Shown here: piece after piece, positions 1-10,177 of the stretch
Position numbering within the stretch: position 1 is the first letter of the stretch
Layout: each line of letters begins with the position of its first letter
From: Owenia fusiformis
Lineage: Eukaryota; Annelida; Polychaeta; Sabellida; Oweniidae
Assembly: GCA_903813345.2 (NCBI GenBank)
Contig: CAIIXF020000003.1
Span: 1,704,109 to 1,768,108, forward strand
Direction: 5' to 3'
DNA length: 64,000 bases
Program-made: the position numbers and the translations under genes
The notes under the pieces: generated by a model
Databases searched by the model: none
Told to the model about the DNA's origin: nothing
The model's input: the letters and a program-made list of their open reading frames with translations, nothing else

Positions 1-626
1 TCCAATGGCATGACAAGCCATTAGAACATTTCAGCCATACTCAATATCATCATCCAGGAGGTGCAAAATGGTAAGTATGTGATCAAAAGCAACAAACTTG
101 GGAAGTGATCACTGACAATTATTATTATTATAAAGAAAAGATTCAAAGATTATACTAAATTTTCTGTCATAATTACACTTTGACCTTAATTAGCTATAGA
201 GCTTTCAATTCTAAGCTCGGTTTCAAATCTAATAAAAAATCTGGGAAAGAAAGGGGGAATGGCCCCGAACACCTCCCCCTTCCGACGCCAATGCTGATAT
301 GTAACCGGTATAGATATGTAATGAAATATTTTGTCTCAATAAAAAAGCTGTATACGATCAGATGATCAAAGAGACAGGTGGCCTCGTTCAGAAGAGTATA
401 TCGTATTCCTACTTCTGTCAGATGTGAAGGAATACAATGGGTCACATTACAATACCAGAGGTATAATTATTTATTGTGTCTGTCTGTGGTTATAAAGGGA
501 GGATGGGCTGTGGCCCCAAGTTGCTGCACCATAAGGACTAGAAACAATTACCTGACCATTAATATTATCATCATACTATAGTAGTTTGCATTCTAATTGC
601 AATTCTAAGCTTAATTACAGGCCCTT
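1..626. other. AT-rich DNA without a recognisable gene
   Basis: Only short open frames are present and none shows a motif I recognise. A short ATT microsatellite lies near 120. I see no RNA gene or repeat family member here. Confidence 0.5.
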
Positions 627-870
627 AAGGGGTGTATACACTGGCAGGTGAAATGCTTGAAACGGCGGCGAAAAGGCCGAATTGCTTGAATTGATTGAAA
701 CGAAAGTGAAAGTACATTAGGCGAATTGATTGAAATGCTAGAAACAGCGAAACAGGCTCAAGCAGCGAAACACTATTTTCAAGACACATCGATTGAAATG
801 ATTGAAACGGTTGAAAAGCCCCAGCAAAATGCTTGAAACGAGAAACGAACATGCTCGTTTCGCCCGTTTC
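627..870. repeat. Putative PIF/Harbinger-like left end with subterminal repeats
   Basis: The stretch opens with GGGGTGTATACACTGGCAGG near 629. It then holds about ten degenerate copies of a short word, consensus close to TTGAAACG or GATTGAAA, on one strand, closing with inverted copies (CGTTTCGCCCGTTTC) near 855-872. Dense degenerate subterminal words of this sort are typical of PIF/Harbinger-related elements, and a clearer example with full TIRs lies at 27965-28784. No matching right end was found, so this would be a solo or truncated end. The superfamily call is an inference. Confidence 0.4.
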
Positions 871-922
871 TTCCTAAATTGGTCATGTGACTAACAACGC
901 ATCTGGGTCATTCACTAACAAA

Positions 923-1075
923 ATGGCAGGCATTCTGTTGAATGAGGATATCTCAAAATTCATAGAGCTCACCAAACTCTCCCATGTTTATGGGATACAC
1001 AAGAGAAGTCCTATAGGAACAGGAGTCTAAAGGATATTGCAGAGAAATCGCTTCTGCAAAAATTCTCTTTGTCTG
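923..1075 (+). pseudogene. MADF/Myb-like exon remnant
   Basis: An ATG at 923 opens MAGILLNEDISKFIELTKLS. A +1 shift near 1021 then gives RSLKDIAEKSLLQKF up to a consensus splice donor GTGAGT at 1076. The spacing 'ELTK ... Y ... KDIAEK' resembles the start of MADF/Myb-type DNA-binding domains, which form the second protein of PIF/Harbinger transposons. It follows the Harbinger-like end at 627-870 directly, which supports that reading. The frame is broken, so this is a remnant. An unrelated small exon remains possible. Confidence 0.3.
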
Positions 1076-1083
1076 GTGAGTAA

Positions 1084-1640
1084 ATGATGTTGAATCGACA
1101 TATCATCGCCGATTCAAATTAATGTTTTTTTATTTTTTCATTTTTTATCGCCTGATTGATATGCACGTCTATTATTGTTTTTCAGGAAGGTACCCTTGCA
1201 TTGCCGTCTTTTAATAAACCTGGTTACTGGCCAATGGTGACTCCATGAAATGCGGATATTTCATGCATAATATTTTTTATATATTTTTAACACAACACAT
1301 ACAACACAGGAGCTACCATTGACCTGTGTCCAGGTTTACTAAACGTAGAAAATGTAATTATACTTTCAAAAAAAAATTCTTTCATACTTTATGTTGTACC
1401 AGAAAATAACATGTGCATGTTTGGCAATTTTCACTAAATTTTCAGCTCTACCTAAATAAGCTAAGGTCCAACTACTTGACATCTATGCTGGAAATCATGA
1501 TAAAAAACCTGCCTTCCTTCCTGTTGCTGAAAATGATAAGGATCTCTGATCCATGCCACTAACATTGTTGTATATATATGTCAGGCATTTATTAAGAATA
1601 TTGTCTGCATTTATATATGACTATTGCAAGGGTATCACAT
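1084..1640. other. No gene seen
   Basis: AT-rich sequence with poly-T runs and no supported coding region. Confidence 0.45.
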
Positions 1641-2345
1641 CAATGTCATATACATGTCCTGTAAGGTACCCTTTCATGTACTGTGACAAGAATTTCACAA
1701 GGCGTAGCATCCTCAAAAGACACTTGATTGACTTTCAAGCGCACTGGTTTACTGCTGATCATTACACTGTCCGAAATTAAGACATACCGGTCTTCTTCTT
1801 CTATTGCGTCTTATTTTACATGCCTGAGAACTTATACTCAAAAACCGGGCAATCATATCCAAGAGAAGAGGCAAACTTAATGATTATTTTTTAAAACCGA
1901 TATTGTTATATTCTTTTAATTTTTCTTCTGCGGGACTTTTGTACTTTTCTTTCACAATGGCTGGTACCAAAGTAACAAATTATTATTTCAAGTTCAATTC
2001 CTAGACCAAAGGAATTCTCCTTTTCAAATAGTTTTATCAAAGAGTACAATACATTAATTTCATCTTTAGCCAAGGAGGAGGATCATTTTCACTAAGAGCA
2101 TTTGGGTTGGATACTGTGCTACAGATAATACACAAATTTGGTCTAAAAAGATAATGCATAATCTAAGAATAAGCACTAGCAGCAAGTTTTGCTTGAAAAA
2201 GAAGTGAAAATGTCACAATTGCAGGATGAATTGGACCTGATCTGCAAAGGCTATGGAGGCTGCCATAGTCCAAAACATGCTCCACATTTAATATTCTATA
2301 ATAAAATGAAGCCTTTTTCCATTTAATTGTGTCACCAGATTCCAA
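1641..2345 (+). repeat. Dispersed gene-derived repeat, copy 1 (C2H2 family)
   Basis: This stretch is closely similar, on the same strand, to 45781-46490. Shared blocks include the finger exon, the tract around CACAATGGCTGGTACCAAA, and the block ending CCAAAACATGCTCCACAT. Compared with copy 2 it lacks about 80 bp near 2189 and a shorter piece near 2215, and carries a 44-bp inverted segment at 1766-1809. It is the 5' part of the same decayed gene family as 45746-47092. Confidence 0.8.
1651..1780 (+). pseudogene. C2H2 zinc-finger exon, truncated copy
   Basis: The frame reads YPFMYCDKNFTRRSILKRH followed by the second zinc-binding His after six residues. The first Cys of the C-x2-C pair is replaced by Phe (YPFMYC, where copy 2 has YPCLYC), so the finger is probably non-functional. 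The reading frame stops at 1778 because of a local inversion, whereas copy 2 at 45746 stays open longer. C2H2 fingers bind DNA or RNA. This one probably belonged to a mobile gene, since a second copy lies 44 kb away. Confidence 0.7.
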
Positions 2346-2617
2346 ACATTTCACTATCACGATCACAAAAGACGTCAAATAATGCTCTGGCAGAGGCATA
2401 TGAACGTATCTTTAGGGCTTATAACCCCCTCCCTTGCTGTTCAACTACAGTTACATAGCAGATGTGTAGGTAGCTTTTGCCAAGGTTGGGGTCAAAAATC
2501 TCCCTGGCTAAAGGCTTTCATATTCAACTTTGTAAAAATTATAAAAATGTGTAACATGCCACTGTAAACTTAATATATTATTTATCTTCAGATTACCAAT
2601 TTCAAGATGCATTATAA

Positions 2618-2956
2618 CACAGATTCAACGATCGCCATGTTATCAAAGATGTGTATGATGGAAGCATGTACCAGGCACGCTTTCGTCCAGGGGGATTTAT
2701 GCAGAATCCTGACAACACATCTTTAATTTGGCACCTAGTTGGAGGAAGTGTTTTAAGCTCATCGTGTTTTACAATTAAAAATGTATCCATTCTACAATAT
2801 TTAGATCCCAGTCAAGTTCCAGAGAGTGCATATGGCCCTTCAACACTCAGTAAAGTAGCGCTTGATGACCAAGATGAAACTCATCCTACATTACCTATAG
2901 CCACATCCCCTTCTTTTTTAATCATGTCCATATTCATAAGTAAATATATTATATAA
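2618..2956 (+). pseudogene. CACTA/Plavaka-like transposase fragment
   Basis: The frame runs RFNDRHVIKDVYDGSMYQ, then NPDNTSLIWHLVGG, about 110 codons to the stop. A 'vYDG..y..' block followed by an 'n-D-G' type strand is what I recall from large tnp2-like (CACTA/Plavaka-type) transposases in invertebrates and fungi. The expected Thr/Asn-Asp-Gly of the second block is degraded (HLVGG). A possible splice acceptor (TTATCTTCAG) lies upstream near 2591. Another fragment of a related gene is at 32289-32603. The superfamily call is from memory of the family, not a search. Confidence 0.4.
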
Positions 2957-3179
2957 TTTAAATTTATAAGTATAAATGTAACTTATTAAAGTAGAAAGGT
3001 TAGATAAAGAAGAACAAGTTGAGAAGTAGACCACATGATAGGAAAGATGATTTTGTGAAAACTGCTCGAGAAAACTGTCTAAAAGAATAAGACAATGGCA
3101 GTATAATTTTGTAATATTTATAAAATGACAATGATAGAGTCTAAAGAAGTCTTGTAAAATAAATCAAAACATTTCGGAC

Positions 3180-3345
3180 GAGGAACAAAAATGAGAGCAT
3201 ATCACAAAGGTCTTGGGACACTTGTCTCGCACGCCAGAAATGTACCACAGATCACACAGGTCTTGCACGGCAGAGCAAAACACAGATCACACAGGACTTG
3301 CATGCTAGATAGGTCTCACAGTTCATGCAGGTTTCGCACACCAGC
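3180..3345. repeat. AGATCACACAGGTCT short tandem repeat tract
   Basis: Degenerate copies of about 30-40 bp with the core ACCACAGATCACACAGGTCT and CGCACGCCAGAAATG. The same core recurs at 8405-8460, 8953-9008 and at the right edge of the window (63968-64000). This makes it a dispersed simple-repeat family of unknown nature. Confidence 0.7.
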
Positions 3346-4041
3346 CAGATCTCATTTTTTAGTCTGACTTTATATTCTTTGTTTATATATTATATATTGA
3401 CTTTAAATTGCATTTACATTTCCAAATTACCATTTAACATTGTTATCTTCATTCATTTTTTTCATTTTCTATTTTAATGAAACTTTGTTTGCTTTGTAAA
3501 CTTTGTATGTATTTTATCATATTGTTTTATATTTAACATGAACACATCATCATGTACAAGAGGTGCCAGGAGGGTTGGAGTAGGAGGTAGGGATCAATTC
3601 TAGATCCAAGATTTTATAGGAAGATATCGAAGCCCCAGTTTCCCAGTCAAATGATTAGTCTTTGATTATTGACAGCAGATAGATTTTATATTGTAGTCCT
3701 ACATTGATGGAGGATCATTGTATAGTTGCGCCGTTGCCAGCGGCATGGAATATAACAAGTGTGCCGGTGAGTGGGCTAAAAAGATTAGATCAGTATTCAT
3801 AGAGTATGTCAAGCGCTAATATATACGGATATACAGAAGTAAAGGTACCACTACATTTGTAGATACACCTTATCTTTATCACTAGTGGTTTGAAATCAAA
3901 TACTTACTGTGAAACGATGATGGAAGTTACGGCGTGGCATGGCCCTCTGGCGCTCCTGGGTGGGATCCTGTTAGTATCGAGAAGGTGTTTAGCATGCAAT
4001 GTCCTATGCTGTTGCTGTTGTTGTTGTCATAAACATTGTAA
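3346..4041. other. No gene seen; CTG/TTG run
   Basis: AT-rich sequence with no supported gene. A GCTGTTGCTGTTGTTGTTG microsatellite lies at about 4008-4028. Confidence 0.5.
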
Positions 4042-4395
4042 GTGCATGTTGTAAATATTGTCCAAAAAGTTCAATTGGAATATTTGCAACTGCAGAAAGT
4101 TGAGCTAGGACTTCTAAATATTGTCAAAAGGATTCCTATAGGAATATTGACAACTGCAAATAAGAAATTATTCAATGTAGATCAGCCGGCATATATTAAT
4201 GGTCGTTTTATTGGTACAAATGCAAAACTTTTACTAGATGTACCCGATTACACAAATTATAATAAAGTAAATGGTTTATTATCCCAATGCTTTTTACTTC
4301 CATTATCAGATTCAGTCATGACTTTATTTGCACTATTTAAACATATTGTTTTACCTAGTCTTTCTTTGATTCAATTTGATTACATTTTAAATTAA
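4042..4395 (+). pseudogene. L1-like LINE reverse transcriptase fragment
   Basis: About 117 codons. The stretch NVDQPAYINGRFIGTNAKLL matches the RT fingers region of L1/Tx1-type non-LTR retrotransposons, where a '-DQ.gfi.GR.ig.N.rli-dv' pattern precedes the first catalytic Asp block. The expected 'DfeKAFDs' block downstream is lost (it reads LLSQCFLLPLSD), so the enzyme is dead. At 4072-4165 a short imperfect duplication with the core AATATTTGCAACTGCA is visible. A better-preserved relative lies at 41177-42757. Confidence 0.65.
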
Positions 4396-5690
4396 GATGG
4401 ATTCTGGCTCTGATTCGGACCACCTACCTGAATGTGATGGGCACGTATCAAGATTTAAGGTGGAACTGCAAGTGCTGTACAGTTCTAAACTCAATAACAA
4501 CATGTCAAGAACTGTTACTAACATTTATTATTAATTTGCATAGATATTTATAATGGTGGGGGTATCCCATTTATTATATGTTCAAAATGCCTGAATGTTT
4601 TTTATTGCATTTCTCAGATTTTGGCAGAGTCTGATAGATGTTTTGAATACATTTGTTCCAATGGTATAATATGTTGCTGAATGACTATGTTTGCTTATTA
4701 AATATAAGTGTGGATTTACCTGCATTTACATGGATTTAAACAGTAGACATTTATGTGTTTGCAAATTCAATGAATTATCTAGGTGATCGTATTCATGATT
4801 GTGTACCAGGCACTTTGGCCATTAGGAGGCAAATCTCTCAAGAACAAGGCTCTGGATGTATACCAAACCACAATCATAGACACAATAATGATATACAAAA
4901 TAGATTTACACCTCACTTTGACCCATTTCAATTAAGGTGATTATTATATAGCACCTAGTAAGTCATTTATTTTATTTTATGGCCATTTCCAAGGAAAAAG
5001 TAGTGTCCCTTTACGTTGCTTTAAACAATGGATACATATATCTATTTCAACCAATGATAGGTCGTGTTCTCTATGCCGACCCTCCATTTGATATACATAG
5101 AAGCAATCATTCAGATTTGTTCAAAAACATCAAGTTAAAACTGCAACTCTAATTGTTGGTGACTCACAAGCAAGTGGAAAGATATTGCTTGGGATGAAGA
5201 GCTGGGATGGGCACCACATTAATGCCTGGTAACAGAGAGTTGTATATAGTAACATGCTGTAGGGCTGATGTCAAACAAACAACCCCTAATAGTGCCCTAA
5301 GAAAAACTGTTACGATAAGAGGGGGAAGCAAGCCCAACAGTAAGAAATATATCTAGAGTATTAAACTAGTGACAGCGGTAGGATCAGAGCTGTGTTTTAC
5401 AATTGCACCCCCTTTAGTCTAAATTCTTTCAACATCAAAACTATAAATTGGTAGTCTACAATTAAATTCATAATTGCTGAGAGTTTGTTGCCTTGAGTAG
5501 TATTACAATAGATCAAGTTGCTGTTAGAAGCTGATCTCCTACCCTCACTTAGGAGGTATTCTCAGAAATTGGATGAGAAAACCTCCATGGAGAGGGATCA
5601 AAAATTTAGATTTATACGAGGTCCATTCTCGGGTCAAAACCTAGGAACACCAACAAATGAAGGTTTATTAAACTACAGTGTAGGGAAATG
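4396..5690. other. No recognisable gene
   Basis: Only short frames, including 61 codons at 4755-4940, and no motif I recognise. AT-rich intergenic or repeat DNA. Confidence 0.45.
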
Positions 5691-5762
5691 ATCAAAACAA
5701 GTACAACCCAGCACATGTGTCATTAAAAATAAGACAAGAAGAAACAAGAAGATGTAAAGCAC

Positions 5763-5987
5763 TTGTCTGAAAAACTGAAACCATTGAGTCCTTTGAACTA
5801 CGGACATGCAAGACAAGGCTACTATACCAACAAAAGGACAAAGTACACCATGGTAGTAGCTCAGCCAGGTGTCCTAAAACAACACCTTGTAGATCACATT
5901 CATAAAAAGGCAAGACAAAGAGACCTAGCATTCCACCTGCTAGGAAAGTCAATAAAGCCAGAAAATTTAAAAACAAATAAAATATGA
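5763..5987 (+). CDS. Small basic ORF, unrecognised
   Basis: Seventy-four codons, Lys/Arg/His-rich (for example KKARQRDLAFHLLGKSIKPE), ending at a TGA in an AAATATGACG context. I do not recognise a family and see no Kozak or splice support. A partly overlapping antisense frame of 94 codons is equally open, which lowers confidence. It is listed because the composition is less random than its surroundings. Confidence 0.2.
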   Translation: MSEKLKPLSPLNYGHARQGYYTNKRTKYTMVVAQPGVLKQHLVDHIHKKARQRDLAFHLLGKSIKPENLKTNKI

Positions 5988-6205
5988 CGAAAAAAATGTT
6001 TTCAAGCTCTAGTATAAAGTTGGCCTAAAGTTGGCTTCATAATATCAAAGCACAATCATATGGAAACTGCACTGTGCTCATTAGAGAGAATAATATAGTG
6101 TATTTAAGTGATAAAGGACCCTGTATTTTTTCAATGATGTTTTCAATTGATTTTCTTATCTTATTAATTTGAAATGTTTCAGAAAACACAACAGGTGCCA
6201 ATAAG

Positions 6206-6484
6206 GTGAAGTTATGGGGTAGCCCAAGTATAAGATTGAAGCGTGTTTGTCCAACAGAGCACATTAACTCAAAGAAACATAAAGTGGCAACATTGGTTGA
6301 CCTCGGTAAACTAATAATGGGCTGCTATTTCACAATGGTAAATGCAAGTTTCGAAGGCGTATCAGAAGATTCTTGTGTGAGCAAAGTGGTTCTTCACAAG
6401 GGTGCAAATATTGCAAATATACCCCAAAACTTACCTTTTAAACTATGGCTGGCTGTCTGGACCAATGTATCGCCATACTTTTAA
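6206..6484 (+). CDS. ORF of 92 codons, unrecognised
   Basis: The frame is open further upstream without a clear start. It contains two Cys and a mixed hydrophobic pattern (LIMGCYFTMVNASFEGVSED). Its 3' end merges into the GCCGT minisatellite. No family was recognised. It could be an exon fragment of a mobile gene. Confidence 0.2.
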   Translation: MKLWGSPSIRLKRVCPTEHINSKKHKVATLVDLGKLIMGCYFTMVNASFEGVSEDSCVSKVVLHKGANIANIPQNLPFKLWLAVWTNVSPYF

Positions 6485-6664
6485 CGCCATAAATTATACT
6501 TTTAACACCGTAAAATCAACTTCAAATGCCGTACTAAATACTTTTAACGCCGTCAAAAATAATTTTGTACGCCGTTAAAAATTACTTCTAAGGCCGTCAA
6601 AAACGATTTCATACGCTGTTAAAGATTACTTTTTACGCCGTCAAAAACGATTTATACGCCGTTA
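6466..6664. repeat. GCCGT(C/T)AAAAA minisatellite
   Basis: Eight or so alternating units of about 27-30 bp, built on TACGCCGTTAAAAATTACT and GCCGTCAAAAACGATTT. Unit pairs alternate between GCCGTCAAAAA and GCCGTTAAAAA, so the real period may be a dimer of about 55-60 bp. The copies are degenerate. Confidence 0.8.
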
Positions 6665-7330
6665 AAAAAAAATTAAATAGCACTCAATAAATGATGTTTC
6701 TATAGTTGGTATTAAATTCCTTGGTTCAAAAAATGTACATTTTTGAAGAACTAGGGAAGCTTTCTGGATAAAAGAAACTAGGTACCCTAGCCCCTAGTGG
6801 TTTAAATATAAATTCAGGAATGTAGAAATATAAAAATGTTTTAATATGGTTTCTATGACATTTAAGTCATAATTAATTTTAAAATCTACCTGTCTTATAC
6901 CAGTATTATATAATAATTAAATTGCTCTATTGTTTATATCTATGATGTCACAATTACAATTATTCTAAATTGCTTTATGATGATATTCAGGTGTGCTTTA
7001 TAATTAGGTTTCTATGGTAATGCAATTTAATGAATTCTTTACCTGTAAAATACCTGTATTACATAATGGTCTTATTTGTTCTATTGTTTTAGTCTATGAT
7101 GTCATAATAATAGTAACTATTTTCAATTGCTTGAAAAAGATTTAAAGAATAAATCGAAATATTGCAAAAGAAAATCAATTTGTTATTTTAACATAAAAAC
7201 AACTACCTCTTAATTAAAGATATCAAAAAGAAGAATATCACCTAAAATGTTCTCATAATTCAATTGAAACCTCTTAAAGATCTCGTGTACATGCAAAAGA
7301 GAGGTTGCTCATGGGCTAATGTAAGATCGT
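6665..7330. other. No gene seen
   Basis: Very AT-rich. A loose repeat containing 'GTTTCTATGG' and 'TCTATGATGTCA' recurs near 6848, 6940, 7010 and 7095. Confidence 0.45.
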
Positions 7331-7337
7331 ATCATGC

Positions 7338-7554
7338 CAATGTATTAAATGAAATCGAAATGTGGAATGGGGAGACAACACCAGTGATTTGAAAATCCAT
7401 ATCCAACAAAACCCTCATTACCCCAAACCTACAAATACCCAGTCAAATTTGACATGGTACTGTATTGATTACAATAATGGAAATTGCACGCAAAAGAATG
7501 CACATGAATCCCATAACCTCATTCTTCATCATTACTCTGCTGTGCCGGGAGTCT
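7338..7554 (+). pseudogene. Zinc-finger-like exon remnant (WYC..NNGNC..H)
   Basis: The frame contains LTWYCIDYNNGNC, then HESHNL, then LHHY. A pattern 'WyCi-yn.G.C ... H ... HHiC' occurs in a zinc-binding module in invertebrate retro- and DNA-element proteins. The last Cys (HHIC in the family as I recall it) reads HHYS here and the frame stops at 7554. I call it only a possible degenerate zinc module. Confidence 0.25.
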
Positions 7555-8056
7555 AAAACAATCTACAAAGGGACTCTAGTTGAGCCTGGTTCAGCCTCTG
7601 AGGCTGAGATTCCTAGGGAATCCACTCCTATTAGGAGTGTGAAGGGAAAAGATGTGCCCATCATGTCCAACTAGTCATTCCAAGGATTCAATTCAATTTC
7701 AGAAGGGCCAATCAGCCTGAGTTCGTGAACAGATGTACCAAACTTTTCGATGCTTGGATCTCTAGACTTTTCTGCAGTGACGGGAGCAAAATGTCACACA
7801 ACAGGGCTCGAAATTAGCATGGCAAGGGCGCGATTTCGCTATCTAATCCTGCCAAAACTCTACCTGTTTATCTCCCGAAGGAGCTATTATCACACCCTGG
7901 CTCAAACCTCACTTTATTTCAACCTAATTTGACAATTTCTTCATTCTGTTTTGATCAAACATGAATCAGCTGACTTTGTTTATCCGCCTCATTTTGAGTA
8001 AGTATTCCGAACGTAATTTGAAAGATGGGAGTTCATTGGTCGCATTTACAGACTAG

Positions 8057-8298
8057 ATGTCTACCATTTACCTCACCAGAGAAATCCTGCGAAGCCATAG
8101 TGGGAAGTGTTGTGGTGGACATGTTGCAGTCAACTCAACAGAAAAATCCTGCAAAGCCATAGTTGCAAGTGTTGTGGTGCAGTCAGAAGAGGCATCCCCA
8201 TCATTGATGATGTATCAGATCTTCCCAATGATGACGACAATGATGACGACAATGATGACATGAATATTCAGCTTCCTCAAAATGGAAATGCTCAATAA
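8057..8298 (+). CDS. Cys-containing low-complexity ORF
   Basis: Two overlapping frames of 63-68 codons. A duplicated 37-bp block (AAATCCTGCAAAGCCATAGT type, at about 8085 and 8142) and a repeated AATGATGACGAC microsatellite at 8228-8258 produce the ORF, encoding a poly-Asp/Asn tail in one frame. No family was recognised. It probably reflects local duplication rather than a gene. Confidence 0.15.
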
Positions 8299-8689
8299 GT
8301 GCGTGAAGAATTCATTCAATATGCATTCAGGGTATAGGCAAAGCTAAACTTTTGTGGAGAGAAGAGGCAATCACTAGGAATCACCTAGAATGCCGAAATA
8401 ATCGTTCAGGTCTTGCATGACAGAAATGTACCACAGATCACACAGGTCTCCCAAGCCAGTTAGAAAGAATAGCTCATAATAATATTAATAATGAATAATG
8501 ATTGACAAACTCTATAAGGTCTCTAATTATATTAAAACATGTAAATCTGGCAGAGTCTAAGCATTAAGCTTAAAAATATCTATTACAAGCCAGTAACAAT
8601 ATAGATTGAATCAGTGAATGTCAAAAAATGTAGCGAATGAAGACTTGGAGGAACATGTAATCACGTTGTGGGCCTTCTATTTTCTGGTG
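8277..8689. repeat. Segmental tandem duplication, copy 1
   Basis: Nearly identical to 8825-9236, with about three differences in 413 bp (one being a T deletion). The offset is 548 bp. The unit includes the exon at 8639-8851, which is present only once, so the second copy is truncated where the Penelope-like segment begins. Confidence 0.95.
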
Positions 8690-8851
8690 GAAGCTGCAGT
8701 TAAAGCGGGAATGACTAATCCTAGCTGCACATCAGTACCTTGCCGGTGGAAGGAACCAAGCACACCAGAGGTTCCGACACATCCTATTGTGTTAAGGGAT
8801 CAGTTGTGGAAGAATGAACATTATTCAAAATGGAAATGCTCAATAAGTGCG
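8639..8851 (+). pseudogene. SWIM/YqaJ-type mobile gene exon (CTSVPC motif)
   Basis: The frame reads LEEHVITLWAFYFLVEAAVK, then AGMTNPSCTSVPCRW, then PIVLRDQLWKNEHYSKWK. The '-acTS.pC.W' block followed by a basic 'v.d..f...hy.k' stretch is what I recall between the SWIM zinc finger and the YqaJ exonuclease in a widespread invertebrate mobile gene family. A SWIM-like exon (48532-48635) and a YqaJ-like piece (51655-51930) lie elsewhere in the window. The exon is isolated and flanked by the duplicated segments, so it is not functional alone. Confidence 0.45.
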
Positions 8852-9236
8852 TGAAGAATTCATTCAATATGCATTCAGGGTATAGGCAAAGCTAAACTTT
8901 TGTGGAGAGAAGAGGCAATCACTAGGAATCACCTAGAATGCCGAAATAATCGTTCAGGTCTTGCATGACAGAAATGTACCACAGATCACACAGGTCTCCC
9001 AAGCCAGTTAGAAAGAATAGCTCATAATAATATTAATAATGAATAATGATTGACAAACTCTATAAGGTCTCTAATTATATTAAAACATGTAAATCTGGCA
9101 GAGTCTAAGCCTTAAGCTTAAAAATATCTATTATAAGCCAGTAACAATATAGATTGAATCAGTGAATGTCAAAAAATGTAGCGAATGAAGACTTGGAGGA
9201 ACATGTAATCACGTTGTGGGCCTTCTATTTCTGGTG
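8825..9236. repeat. Segmental tandem duplication, copy 2
   Basis: Second copy of 8277-8689, ending abruptly at the junction with Penelope-like sequence. The high identity implies a recent event. It also carries a copy of the AGATCACACAGGTCT core. Confidence 0.95.
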
Positions 9237-9720
9237 AAATAAATTGGACAGGTGTATCGGTTATTGATAATGAAAAACACTGGTTAAAAAGAAAAATCAA
9301 AGAAGCAATCCATATTAAACTTAAAAGTCCAGAATTAAACAGGGATCAGGGTTACCCACTGGATCCCGTCTATTTTAAGATGTTATAGTTTATATATTCA
9401 TATTCATAATGTCTTAGTGTAGTTTCTAGGTGGTATGTTGTGTAATACCTTAGTAACGTTTTTAATTGTATATTACATCATTGAAGCTTTTTATGGTAAT
9501 GGTTGCTATTTTTCTCAATAATTTTTTAATTGTAACATCAATGAAGTTTTCTATAGTAACGGTTGCTATTTGTCTCATTGTTATGTAATAATTAATTATT
9601 TCAGTTTGATTCAAATATAATTTTATTTCTGAAGAAGTAGGATGGACATCCTACGAAACGTCAAAAAGAAAAATAAATATCCCAGAGAAAGAAAATCAAC
9701 AACTGCAAACAACTAAAACA
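9237..9720 (+). mobile_element. Penelope-like element 3' end with GIY-YIG C-terminus
   Basis: The first 150 bp encode WTGVSVIDNEKHWLKRKIKE, then IHIKLKSPELNRDQGYPLDP. This matches the C-terminal part of GIY-YIG endonucleases in Penelope-like retroelements ('.eh W..R..kEAi.Ik....LNrd.G...'). Downstream, an imperfect duplication of about 55 bp (ATCA(T/A)TGAAG..TATGGTAA.GGTTGCTATTT) at about 9475-9590 is followed by the hairpin GTAGGATGGACATCCTAC (9637-9654) and CGAAACGTC, a tail typical of these elements. The 5' portion with the RT is missing, as expected for 5' truncation on retrotransposition. Confidence 0.65.
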
Positions 9721-9789
9721 AATGATTAATGGAACATCCTGTATTATATCTCATAACTCTTAATGAGAAAAAATATTTTTCATTTATAG

Positions 9790-9906
9790 GTATTTGGAAA
9801 TAAATGATGTCTTATATAACTACAAGAATCCACAAGAGGTAAAGGACATTCCACTGGGAGTACAACTAGAAGTTGAAGTCAATGGACTGAATGTGAAAAA
9901 TGTGCA
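9790..9906 (+). CDS. Splice-bounded exon, unrecognised
   Basis: A 117-nt open segment between an acceptor (TTTATAG at 9783-9789) and a donor (GTAAGT at 9907). It encodes YLEINDVLYNYKNPQEVKDI, then PLGVQLEVEVNGLNVKNVQ, a beta-rich pattern. Both splice sites fit well, so this is probably a real exon of a host or mobile gene, but no partner exon was identified. Confidence 0.35.
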
Positions 9907-10177
9907 GTAAGTTCAGAGTTTCTATACTGAAAGTTTAATGAATTTTGTCCAAATTACATTAGCAGCTTCTTTGAGTGAGAACTAACTTACAAGCAGTGTC
10001 CCTTTAAATGACTAAATGGATAATGATTCAGTCCCTTAACATTATATCATCTCCAGCTCATGGACAGGCATGAATACAGAATCAAAAGTAGATTCACTCA
10101 TTGTTTCTTTGAGTGAGAGAGAAACTTCACTACCAAGAAGAGAAATCTTGGATATGTAAGCTGGCAGGCTTGTAACA

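Noticed and set aside
194-445. 83-codon minus-strand frame overlapping an equally short plus-strand frame
   Set aside because: Both are open by chance in low-complexity DNA, with no motif, start context or splice support.
2163-2399. 78-codon minus-strand ORF
   Set aside because: It lies antisense to the dispersed C2H2-family repeat and is not kept open in the second copy.
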